This document shows, in pieces, positions 21,801-33,244 of a stretch of 64,000 bases of DNA. The notes below the pieces were generated by a model. It was not told the origin of the DNA. It did not search any database and saw only the letters and a list, made by a program, of their open reading frames with translations. The position numbers and the translations under genes were made by a program. Source of the DNA: Karstenula rhodostoma CBS 690.94 (taxonomy: Eukaryota; Ascomycota; Dothideomycetes; Pleosporales; Didymosphaeriaceae); contig MU001504.1 of assembly GCA_010093485.1 (NCBI GenBank), positions 751,769 through 815,768 on the forward strand, read 5' to 3'. The first letter of the stretch is position 1. Each line of letters starts with the position of its first letter.

Positions 21801-23370
21801 GACGCCGATGTACGTACAACGAAATTCTCTCAATATTATCCTGCTAATAAACCACAGGGAACCCTGAGGATATCGCAGCTTCCGGCTCAGACGCACTATG
21901 GCCATCTTGGATGGGCCGCGCGCAAGATGCCATTGGGCTCCGAAATCCACGCATTTTCGTACCATCCCAGGGGCTTATATGTTGTCGGCACCGGTCAGCA
22001 AGAAGAGTACATGCTACAAGACGATACCTACCATTATGAGTGGAAGCCTGAAGGTACACATAGCTACGTACATAACGCAAAAGCCACGAGCTAACAAAGA
22101 ATCTAGATATAACATTCAAGCCGCATGTCGAAACCGGCATCCTTAAAGTCATCGACGAACAGACCTGGTCCGTCATCGACACCCACGTGCTCGACCCCCA
22201 GGAAGTCATCCTTTGCATCAAGACCCTCAACCTCGAGGTCTCCGAGACTACCCACGAGCGTAAAGAACTCATCGCGGTCGGGACTTCCACCGTCCATGGC
22301 GAAGACCTGGCGACCAAGGGCTGCATCCGCATCTTCGAAGTCATCACCGTCGTACCGGAGCCAACCCGACCGGAGACGAACAGAAGGTTGCGCCTCATCG
22401 TCAAAGACGAGGTCAAGGGCGCTGTATCCGCCGTTTCGGAGCTCGGCACCCAAGGATTCCTAATCATGGCGCAGGGCCAGAAGTGCATGGTTCGTGGTTT
22501 GAAGGAGGATGGGACATTATTGCCGGTTGCGTTCATGGACATGCAATGCTACGTAACATTCCTGAAGACGCTACCAGGGACGGGCATGCTCATGATGGGC
22601 GACGCATTCAAGGGTCTCTGGTTCACAGGATACACGGTACGTTTTCCCCCTCCCGTCCCCCCTCCAACCCTACCTAACAACCCCCCCAGGAAGAACCCTA
22701 CAAAATGCTCCTCTTCGGCCGCTCAAAGAACCACCTCGAAGCCCTCACCGGCGACTTCCTCCCGCACGCCCCCACAAAGTCCCTCTCCCTCGTCGTCGCA
22801 GACGCAGACATGAACCTCCAAATCCTCGCCTTCGACCCAGACAACCCAAAGTCCCTCTCCGGCCTCCGCCTCCTCCACCGCTCCACCTTCCACACCGGCC
22901 ACTTCCCTGCAACAACCCACCTGCTCACCTCCTCGCTCGCCATCCCGACAGCGCCCAGCTCAACCTTCGACGCCCCCGCCGACGACGAAAACGCGCCCGT
23001 GCCACAGGAAACGTCGACGCACCAGATCCTGCACACCACGCAGTCCGGCACGCTGGCGCTCATCACGCCCCTCACAGAGGCTACGTACCGCCGCCTCGCG
23101 AGTCTGACGACGTACCTGGCGAACACGCTCGACTCGGCGTGCGGGCTGAATCCCAAGGCGTGGCGCGTGGGCGCTGGGGATGTAGGCGAAGGCGGGAAGG
23201 GCGGCGTGTTGGATGGGAATCTGGTGATGCGGTGGGGGGAGCTGGGGTTTTCGAAGCAGAGGGAGGGACTGGGGAAAGTAGGCGGGGAGGGCGAGGAGTG
23301 GGTGTTTGAGGGGGAGAGGGAAGTGTTGGGGGGATGGGGCGTTTTTGGGCGTCGGGGAGGGGCGATGTGA
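18854..23370 (+). CDS. CFT1: CFT1/CPSF160, cleavage and polyadenylation factor subunit
   Basis: Seven exons: 18854-20855, 20908-21176, 21230-21403, 21450-21809, 21858-22053, 22107-22636 and 22690-23370; 1403 residues. All phases join. Cft1 is the large beta-propeller scaffold of the nuclear cleavage and polyadenylation complex. It helps recognise the poly(A) signal and links to RNA polymerase II. The N-terminus ([19 protein letters not shown]), [10 protein letters not shown] and [10 protein letters not shown] are family hallmarks. An acidic tract lies around residues 457-478. The C-terminal CPSF_A domain is clear: [43 protein letters not shown], and a final [12 protein letters not shown]. Length is close to other mould Cft1 proteins. 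The tail after this motif is unusually Gly/Glu-rich. Confidence 0.95.
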
Positions 23371-24291
23371 CGAGGGGAGTACGATAGAAAGCGTGTTTCA
23401 TAGGCCAACATGGTGTTTTCTTTGTTGAACTTCTGGGTGTGGCGGTGAGGGCTTGGTGAGTCCTATTACGTCTCGCAGTTGACAGGACGAAAGGACAGGC
23501 AGCAAGGCTGCGTTGTGAACTACATACTGATCGTATTCACTAACTACAGCAGAAGCATTCACCTTCACTAGATACAGCATAAATGTACACTTCACCTCTC
23601 CTTCCCGCCGATTCACCTTCACTCTCGCCCTTTCCCACATCCACACGCGGCGCCCTTTCCCTATTCACGCCGCCTCCCCACGCTCATTACTCCTTCCCTC
23701 AGTCAGGTGTACACATTAATTGTACAGCCGTGAAGCACTACACTTCCGGCACGTCAAACAAAAAGGAAAGAGGGACAGTAGTGAAAGAACGAACTTAACC
23801 GCTGTGTATCAGCGGTAGTGGTATCAAGTAACAAAAAAATTCGAAAAGAAGAAAAACCATCGCAGCTCACGCCTGCTGCACTGCTACACTGCCGCTTCCG
23901 CCGCCAGTAAGCCTCTCTTCGGTCCCGATAGCCAAGCCAATTCCAGATGTCGGAAGAAGCGACGGGTATCCGCAAGCAATGCTATCCATATAAGCCATAT
24001 AAGGCTCGATTGAGTACGCGAGCGGAATAAGTCAAACGAACTATCAACGCCGGTCATGCAAGATAAAGAGTTGTCGTGTTAAAAGTGATGCGTCGAAAAG
24101 GTCGTTCTCACTCGAACAGACCATTCCGGGAGGAAGGATCGACAAGAAGCGAAGGGTGATCACTAGATGGTTAAGTGATCTGTGGACGTTCGTTTGATGA
24201 TGACCGCCGACGTTGCCAGGATGATAGCAATGACGTCCTGTGCCAGTAGATCGTACGATGCTGTCATTGTTGCATATTAGGTGGGGACCAC
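23371..24291. other. Convergent 3' spacer between CFT1 and RAX2
   Basis: The 3' ends of both genes face each other here. No gene-like frame, RNA or repeat of note is seen. There is an A-rich stretch near 23820-23860. Confidence 0.45.
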
Positions 24292-27200
24292 TCAAATTGC
24301 CGGTGCCTGGGGTCCTCGAAGCGTGCCGAAAAGCTCTTGGGGCGGTATCCGACTTTGATTGCCAACGTGGTCAGTGAACGATGTGGGAGCCGGGGAATAG
24401 CCCGCTGCCCTTTTGCGGTACCATTCGAGGAGGATACCGGCCACCACCAGCAGGAAGGTGAGCGCGAGTGCGATAGCGAGCGCAATGAGGACGATGAAAC
24501 CAAGAGCCAGATGTTTGCCTGTATCACGTTAATAGATGCGTCGGCCATGAATACTTGGTCGTCTTACCTCCTCCCTGGAAGAAATCCTCGCGTTCTGCCA
24601 CCACCTTCGACAGGCTACCGGACGCGCCTCCCTGTGCAGAAGAAAGAAGGAAGGGCGTCAAGGTGGTACCGTCAAAGAGAGCCGCCGAAGCGACACCAAA
24701 GCCTGTAATATTGACTTGGCCTAAGATCAGCAGACCTTGGTTCTGGTCGATTAGGTCGGACTTCTGGTGATCCTGGGTCAAAGGGAGTGCCTGGAGGCCC
24801 TGAATGTTGGTACCGGAACCGAACAATTTATCGTCCACGGCGTTCCATTTGCTTCCATCGAAACGCTGGAGATAGGTGTTGCCATCACTCGATTTACCGG
24901 CAGCCCACATTTGAGAACCATCCAGGTTGGCGGGACAAAGAGTGTCCACAGTTCCAGGAAGGTCGCCAGCCCCTGCAACTTCCTGGAATTGACTGTTCGT
25001 GGAGTCGAACGTAAAGACCTTGGTCTGGTTGTTGCCAATGGTGAGGTTGCCTGCGACCAGTGCCTTGGTGTCGGAAACCCATAGCAGATTAGTCACAACA
25101 CCGTAGACGTCTGCGCCAGGAGTGTTCCATTGTTTACGGTCATTGTCCCAAACGCAAAGAGATGGGCAGCTCAGCGCTCCAGCCGAATCAAACCGACCTC
25201 CGACGTAGACGTCTTGAGAGTTGCGTCTGGCGGCAATGACATTGACAGTGACGTTGGTGCCTTGGAGCGCAGGTGGCTGGCTGTCTTGAAACTTGTTATT
25301 GGCGAGATCGTATGCTACCACTCCAGCGATTTTGGTCGTCCCAACCTGACCAGTGACCAGGCCACCAGCGAAGAGAACATCGCCGAGCAGACCGAGAGCC
25401 CCAAAGGTCGAGTTCGAATCCACCTCATCGCCAAAGCCCCTAATGTCGTTGTTGCTGTCGATGATGACAACATTTGTGATGTTCTGGCCGTCTTTGTCCG
25501 TTGCGGCGAAGTGACCGGCGAGGATCGTCTTATCGATATTGTTGCCGTTTTTGTGGAACAGAGCAGTGGAGATTCCGGTGTTGTTAGCATTCTGGCCTGC
25601 GGTCAAAGCTCGCTTGCGGAGCGACGCTTGTTGTTGCTGCTGCTGGAGGTTGATATTGATTCCAAAACTACTCAAGGTGTTGTTGCTGTTCAGTACAGCA
25701 GCACCGCTTGCACCCAGACCTTGCGAAGTAATTCGGCCAGCATAGAACCGTTCGGTACCGTTCAATAGGACAAACGATGTGATCCTGCCTGAGATTGCCA
25801 TGGTTGAAAGTGCCAGGTTCTCCAACCAGTTGTTCTGAGATGGCACCCAGATAGCGAATCCGTCTGCGGCAAAAGATGGGTTGTTGCCGAAAGCGCGGAC
25901 ACTCTCGAAATCACCGGTGATGGCAAGAACATCCTCGGTTGCGTTACCTGTCACGTTCGAAATAGGAACGATGGATGTGACGACGCCATCAACACCAGCA
26001 CCAAGGGCTTGCCATTTATCGTCAACATAAGCAGCAATGCGGCCTAGATTGTCATTGCTGTTGTCTTGGGTGTTGGTAAAGTTTCCACCGACATAGAGAG
26101 CGGAGCCGCCTTGGTAGATGGTGACTACTTGGTCGTTGAGACCTTTACCGCTAAGCACTGTTGGTCCGCTATCATCTACGGCAAAGATGTAGTTGAGTCC
26201 GTCCTTGTTTGTGAAGTTTCCGCCGACGTATAGTCGTTTGTCTGCTTTTACTAGAGCATTGACAATGGCCGAGCTTTGTGGACTGAGACTTGCACCGGCT
26301 TTGTCGATGGTCGAAGCAGTGAAGTTCGTACTAGTAATCTGCTCGTTGGGATTGTACTCGAACAGACCGTTTAGTTCAGTGCCATTATCCTGCACCGTGT
26401 GGATCTCGAAGCGCACCCGCTGGGCAACGACGGTCAACACATTAGTGCCAGGATTCTGACCAGCAACAGGAGCCAACGTGACTTCAGGACGGAAACCATT
26501 AGTAACGTCGACATGACCGTTGTAAATTTCGTCGTACTTGTCGAAATCGTTTGTCTGGGCAATTACGATGCTGGACGGGCCAGCGTCGGTTTCCATGAAG
26601 CCAGTTATATTGACTCTGCCACGAGTGCCACAAGTTCCGTCGCCCTGGCAGCCAGGAGTGTACATCTTGATTGTGTAGTCGCCAGACTGCGGAACATCCG
26701 GTCGAAAGACAACATAGGTTGAGTTTGGTGAGTAGTCAGCTGTATCGAGAGTCGCAGTGAGGTATTTCGAACTGCTATCATGCGAAGGGCTAGATTGCCA
26801 GTTACCTACAGCGGTCGCTTGGCCACCACTAGTAGCACCTCCGCATTTCGGCGCGTTGAACTCTTGAATAGCATAAGCGTAGATATCTGCGTGGGTTAGA
26901 GGAGCATGTGATGTGGAATGCGATGCGACACTTACCAGTCTGAAATAGCTCGATTCCATTCAGACCTCCACCATTGCCATACCATTGCGAGATGTCAATC
27001 CGGAACGAGTCCATGCCTACCAGGTTCACGAAGTCGAACACTTGAGCACTCGTGTTTCCTTGCGGCAGAGGACATTTGGCGTCACAGTACTTGCGCTCTC
27101 CGGTGCTAGGGTCATTGTAGGTCAGGTTCATGATGCCGCCATCTGGCAGAGCAGTGAATCGAAATTCCTTGGTACCGCGACCCTCAAAATCGGTGTTGTG

Positions 27201-28103
27201 CAATTGAAGTTGAGTGGGCTGGAATCCAAAGCCAAATTCAGCTTTCCAAAAACCGGGACTGTCGTCTGCCAGGAGCCATGTGGAGTCGGAACCTTGAATT
27301 TTGGTGTCGGCTTTACAAACGATGACCTTGGGGTCGGTGAAGCCTGGTTGTCCTGAGCTCGTCTGAGCTGTTATGGTGGCGGATCCGATGGGCAAAGACT
27401 GGGTGTTGTTTTCTGCGGTGCCGTTTCCACTCAAAACTATGCCGGCCAGTTTTTGAAACTGTCCTCCAAAGACAACCGTGTCATTAACACCCGCGACAAT
27501 AGAATGCACCGGTCCGTCGAAGCCCTTGAAGGGTAGGTTTTCCCAACTGTTGTCTGCCTTCCATATGATGGCATTGCTGTAATTGCCGATGGCGTTGCTA
27601 TCGATAGCGCCTCCGACATAGACTTGCTGGCGCTTGGGGTCGCAATAGAGAGCGTTGACCTGGCCAGTCAGTCCGGTTGTGGGTGTCACGTCTCCGGTGT
27701 TGGCGTCGATGAGCGCAATGCCGCCTGGGGTAGATTGGCCGTCGACGCTGGTGAAGTTGCCTCCTACTACGATGGCATCGGTATCACCATCTGTATAGTG
27801 GCACATGGCCCTGACTTCACCATCGGTCTTTTGTATTTTCGCAAACAGGGCATTTGGGAACCGCGAGTAGAGGCCATTGGTCGCGGGGCCCTGGGTTTGT
27901 CCTTCGTATTCGTAGAGGGATATCGCGTCGAAGTCGCCGGCGAGGGCGACGCGGCCCAGTCGGTCGATGTTGATATTAGGGGCGGGTACGGGGGTGAAAG
28001 CGAAGGCGGCGGTTCGCGATATTAGGTCTGGCGAGGCCAGGAGCAGCGAGAGGGCGAGCTTGCCGGCGCGCGACGCCAGCAGTGAGGAGAGCGGGTCCCT
28101 CAT
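24292..28103 (-). CDS. RAX2: RAX2-type cortical polarity protein
   Basis: Exons 26936-28103, 24568-26886 and 24292-24518 with 49-nt introns; 1237 residues. Rax2 is a plasma-membrane landmark protein that marks growth sites in yeast and guides hyphal polarity. Residues 1-35 form a signal peptide. The large extracellular part carries many repeated blade-like motifs of the type VYVGGxF or LYVGGNFTN (for example VVGGNFTSVDG, VYVGGAIDS, LYVGGNFTNTQDN, VYVGGRFDSAG), giving beta-propellers, with many N-glycosylation sites. The last exon encodes a single transmembrane helix (about residues 1165-1190), then a short cytoplasmic tail (EWYRKRAAGY, ending LRGPQAPAI). The two splice junctions give LFQT-DIYAYAIQEF and FFQGG-KHLALGF, both expected for the family. 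Start at 28103 (MRDPLSS) directly precedes the signal peptide. Confidence 0.94.
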
Positions 28104-29958
28104 GGCCAGCGGGCGGCGACAGCTCGGGTGGGAGCGTGTCGGAAGAATAAACGGGTGGTGGGTTGGAGGAGAGAGCGTGGTCAGCAAGCGCGGATGACGA
28201 CCACCATGGCCGAGGGGAGGATGGTCGGGACTGGTGTGCTGAGGCAGCTCCTGCCCTGGCTGGACGGTTGCGGTGGGCTCCTCCCGATTGGCGGTACAAA
28301 GGCGAAGGCTTGCGTGGACGGGCCCAAAGAAGCCGGCGACGTCAGGCGGGTGCGCCGGAAGATTATGGCGATTTGCACGCCGTGGCGAGGTGTGAAACGA
28401 GTGACTGTGGGTGAGGACCGACGGTTGATGCTAAAGGGAACGGCGAGAGAGCGCGAGCAGGCGTTGCAGCAAGAGCAGGCCGCACAGTCGACGCAGGAGC
28501 TTGTTGCGGAGCCGTGCTGCTGGGGTGCGCGTCGGCCTCGGGCTGTGGTCTCTGTGTAGAAATTGGGCGGACCTCAAGATTGCCCCGGTGACCAATGGAA
28601 TGCGCCTCTGCGCCGCACTCGACCTGCGCTAAAAAGCTTGTCCCGCACGCGCCACGCCAACGGACACGCAGGTGCAATGGTCAATTCAATTCAATTCACG
28701 ACGCGCAGCGCCCGTTGCAGTCGCTCGTGTACACAGGACGGGGACGGCGGACGGTGCAAGAACACAGTGACGGGCGCGCCCTGGAGGTTTTGTTTTCTTA
28801 CCTTGGCTTCGACACGTGCGTCGCACACGGTTGGCTGGCGATGCACCCCCCAGGCTTGCTGCCGCATTCACCCACGCGAGCACCCGCGGCCAATGGTCCT
28901 CGTCCTCGACTGCGAACCCTCTCCGTGGCTGGGGTGACACCAGGACCAAGACCACGACAACGGCAGACGGGGAACATCGCCTTCGTCGTCGCCTCACCGC
29001 TGCTTTTTCCTTGCCTCCAGCGATCCCGTCGCGCTGAGCCCCTGATGTAGCGGCAGTGGAACTGAGGAACGACAAACTGTCCGCTCAGACTCGCACAAGA
29101 TCCGAACCGTTTGTCTCTGAAGCACACTTTCGCGCCTCTGGACCGTCCCGTCCCCTGCGGCGTGCACACGAGACAATCCACGAGCACACCCCGTCTCCTG
29201 AGGCCTCGCCATCGTGTCATTGACTCCTCACAATGACCTATGTCTCCACCTATCCACCCCATAATTGAATTCGTTGTCCTCCCCATGCTCATCTACATCA
29301 TTGATCTCCACCTGGTCTGGCCCTCGCCAGCTGCCCATCGCCTCCAGGACCCGTCACCGCATCTGCGAACCCCCTGCACGACACCTCCGACGGTCGTTTC
29401 ACAAGCCCCTGCCCGACATGAGACTGCTAAGCCCGAACAAGCCCGCTTCCCACTTTGCGCACGCATCCCATTCGTCTCCAACACGGCGAATCGTGGCCAC
29501 GTCGCTGGCGAAAGCAATCGACTCAATCGACATCACGTGAGCCCCTCTGCGTCGTCTTGCTTCTAAATTTGGAACGCCAAACCGAAGACGTGAAAACGCG
29601 GCCCGCGCAGGCCCTCAAAAAGCGGCTATGAGCTGAGGCGCCGTACCTTGAGAATCTACCGCGCCGGAAATGGCTGGTGTCGTGCAGAAACTCCGGCACC
29701 CCAACGTGGCCTAGCCGACCATGCACGGGACTACCAAACTTCGCGGCGGCTGGTGTGGTACACGCACGGGTGGCTGGCAATGTGTTACAGAGACATACAC
29801 TGCAAGTGAGGTCGTACTAGCTTACATGAAAATAGCGCCAGAAATCTTAGCATGCAACCAATCTATGCCAACGCCGCGCTGATGCAGTACAGTAAGAAAA
29901 GGAAACATCGCCTTCGCTCCATCTCCAACTTGCCTCTTCGAGTCAAGTTTACGTCACA
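28104..29958. other. 1.85-kb spacer upstream of RAX2
   Basis: GC-rich sequence with many overlapping open frames on both strands (up to about 160 codons), none consistent or recognisable. It should include the RAX2 promoter and the 3' end of the MFS gene. No RNA gene seen. Confidence 0.45.
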
Positions 29959-31749
29959 CTACGCCTGATCCTCCTGCTCGACATCCCGCCTCTTCCTCTT
30001 CTCCTTGAACCCCTGTTCAGTTTCCAGTGCAGTGTCCAGAGAGTACGCCTTGATCCAAAAGTTCGCGACAAATGCCACAAAGGCGAAGACTGTCATGACG
30101 ATCCACACGTACTTGAGTCCCTCGGTGTAGGACTCACGAAGTTGCAGCTTCATCGGCGAGTCGGCAGGGAGCGCCTTGATGATCTCCACGAGCCCAGCAG
30201 CGTCCTTGCTGTACTCGGCTGCTTTGTCCGCGAGCAGAGGGTACGTGAGCATCTTCTTCTTGGCCTGGTTCTGGAAGATGACACCACCGATGGCGACGCC
30301 CAGTGTCTGGCCAAAGGCACGCAAGAAGGAGAACATGTTGGCAGCATATGCCTGGTCCTCGTTGGTCGCCGACGCTTGAACCGCTATCGCCATAGATGCA
30401 AAAAGCATACCGGCTCCTGCTCCACCGACCAAGTTCAAGAAGATCCAGGCCACCGTTTTGGTCTCCGTCTTGAGGTAAACCAAAAGACCGTTTCCGAAGG
30501 TTGCGAGGAACCAACCAATCCACGTTATTGTACGATAGTTTCCAGTCTTTGCGATTAGGAATCCGGCAATGCCTGCGGCGGGTGCGACGGTGAACGTCCA
30601 GGGGAAGACGGCAACACCAGACATGATTGGCGACATTCCCTTGACTGCTTGGAAGTAAAGCGGCAGGTAGTAGAGTATGGACCAGAGGATGATACCGTGG
30701 ATAACAGCAGAGAGATAAGTGATCGCAGCCGTGCGGTTCTTGAAAACGCTAGTGCGGATGAGAGGCTCTGCGGCGAAGTACTCTTGGTAAACGATGAAGC
30801 CGACCATTCCGAACGCGCAGAGGATCAATGGCACTAGGGTCCTCCAACTATCCCAGGGGTATTGAACTCCACCCCAGGTGACGGGAATCAAGAAGCCAGT
30901 TGTCGAACTGAGAAACAGGAACATGCCGATCCAGTCCACACGTCGAAGCTTGGCGAAGAAGGAGCTCGTCTTGTAGTTGAGTTGCAAGAAGATGGTGATG
31001 AGAAACCCCCCGATAAAAATAAAAGGCAAGTTAATCCAGAAAACCCAACGCCACGAGACGCTCTGCGAGAAGCCACCGCCTGGACATTGTCAGTTGAGTA
31101 GCCAACAACGTCAGATTACTTACCCAACAAAGGACCAGCAACCGTGCCGATGGACCACATGGCGCTGAACATGGAAAACCATTTGCCTCGTTCCCTCAGC
31201 GGCACCATATCGGTTACCACAATTTCAGTCAAGCAGATGATGCCTCCGCCACCGACACCTTGGATGCTCCTCCCAACAAGAATGACAGTGAAGTTGTTGG
31301 CCACTGCAGCAACGATCGCTCCGGCGAGGAAAAACACCAGGCTCAGATAGATGAGGGGCTTGCGGCCAAAGATGTGCGAGAAGGAGCCAATGATAGGCTG
31401 GAACACGGTCGAGGTGAGAAGGAAAGACGTTCCGCTCCAGAAAGCTTCAATGGCGGAGCCGCCGAGAGCTCTTGCCATGACCTGGTTTTGTCAGTGTTGA
31501 GAAAGAGGCGTGCTATGGGAAAAGACGTACCGGAAGGGCGACTGAAAGTGAAGTGGCGTCGAGTGCGGACATGAGGACGATGACACACAGGCTTCCAAAG
31601 GCAGCGATGAATCTCCATCCTGGGTTGAATGCTTCGGAATCTGTAATGGGTGCCGACTTCTGTGATAGTGAGTCCTTGCTGGGTGCTGATGATGGGGCTT
31701 CTTTGGCAGGTTCATTGGCTAAGACGCCAGTGTTATTAGGGGCCGACAT
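29959..31749 (-). CDS. Major facilitator superfamily drug/metabolite transporter (DHA-type, 14 helices)
   Basis: Exons 31531-31749, 31124-31481 and 29959-31079 with 49-nt and 44-nt introns; 565 residues. After a Ser/Pro-rich cytoplasmic N-terminus, helix 1 starts at GWRFIAAFGSLCVIV. Motif A is seen as GSFSHIFGRKPLIYLS, then GRSIQGVGGGGI, and the antiporter motif C region GTVAGPLLGGGF followed by SWRWVFWINLPF. These features mark the 14-TM proton-antiport efflux families of fungi. The C-terminal tail is charged (EKRKRRDVEQ). Many such pumps export fungal metabolites or antifungals; the substrate here is unknown and no biosynthetic cluster adjoins it. Start at 31749 (MSAPNN) is the ATG nearest the first helix. 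Confidence 0.9.
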
Positions 31750-33244
31750 CTTGATCGACGTCGCCAGGAATATGTTCAAACAGTCGTATAGGTCTTTGGC
31801 AAAATAGCAATCGTTGACCAACGGGGTGTCGCTTGTGTAGATGAACGTTTGTTGAAAGCTGTGAATATTTTATTGGCAAAGGCGAAGGCCCTACCTAGAT
31901 ATATTCTCGCCAGGAGGTCATGAATCCATCGAAGACTGTGCCCGCAAGCCACATTCTCGACTCGGTGCAACTTCTGTTAAACCCAGTCATTGGGCCGACC
32001 AGATAGCCGAATTCACCGTTCGCGTTTTGTTCGCTCCGATATACGCACGCAAGATTAGTGACGAGCACACCGTATGTATGGCAGCCTCGACAGGGATAAT
32101 CATTCCCGTCGAGTAATCAGAGGAGTGAGTGAAAATATCGCCTCGGTCAAATAGGGCGGGAACGGAGCAATACGTCGCAGTGGTGGAATACCGTCGTGAG
32201 GCTGAGCGGAGGGACATTGCGCCGAGTTAGCGGCATCCATTTGATTCACCCACGGCTTGCTCCGTTGACACACTGCATGGCGCCGACAAGCACGTGGGTT
32301 ATCTATCTCGCTTTTGTCGTAATACGATATCTTGAACAGGCAGCAGTCCTGATGACGAAGTAACACGTCTGAACGTTGGTGAGGGCAGATGCATTGCTGC
32401 CGTGTTGACAGATAAATGCGGGTCAGAATTTAGCTGAACTATGATTCTAATAGCAGCCATTGCATTTGAGCGATAAGGACGGCACACCGTTGGGATTGAG
32501 GCTGCAAAATCGTAAGTTGGGCCGGTGAAAATGGTGTTCCATCCGCGCGGTCTTCTCGCTGCTTGGCATCACTGAAAGCGGACGGGACGACTAAAAGTCC
32601 GCCAACACCTATCATGAGGCAATCTGGTCTTAGTGATCTGTTTCCTTTTTTTTTTCTTTCTTTTTTAACGAGTACAACAACTGGACTACTTAGACTAAGC
32701 TGACGATGCGTCTGTCATGACGTAGTCTACCACCCCAGGAACTACGGCATTTTGTGCGCACCTCGAGAGCACTTGCTGCACTTTGACATTACATCTTAAC
32801 GTTATCGCAGTGACTGAGCTCCAGTGACATCTCCGCGTATTCTAGAGTGCTGGTACCCAAGTAGCAGAAGCCGAAATTTTCAGACAAGGCTGCAGCCTGG
32901 CGACAAGCCACCATCACCAATACATCATGCATACGCGCCTAACACCGTGCCAACAATTTCTCCACTCCCCAAGCCAGCAGCACAACCATAATCGTAAAAT
33001 TTCCACAGAAAACATTATCACGATCTTGTACCACCTAAAAAGTAATGTTTCGCATGTCTCCACAGCTACAGCAAGTCGAACACTGCAAGCGTACGTAGGT
33101 CACTCAACATTCCTTAAAGAGAAGTCCTCCATCCGGTCTTTGTTCAGCCACAGGAATGCTGCCGCCATCACCGCTTACGACCATTACCACGTGCATCTTT
33201 TTCTTTGTGTATATCGATCTTTTAGAAGACCTTCGTGATGAGGC
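31750..33244. other. 1.5-kb divergent promoter region
   Basis: It lies between the MFS gene and the disordered protein gene. It is relatively AT-rich and has a polypyrimidine tract at 32641-32666. No gene, tRNA or clear repeat was recognised. Confidence 0.45.

Noticed and set aside
28686..29566. Several frames of 90-160 codons upstream of RAX2 on both strands
   Set aside because: Mutually overlapping, Arg/Pro/Ser-rich and without domain or conservation signal; typical of GC-rich promoter DNA.
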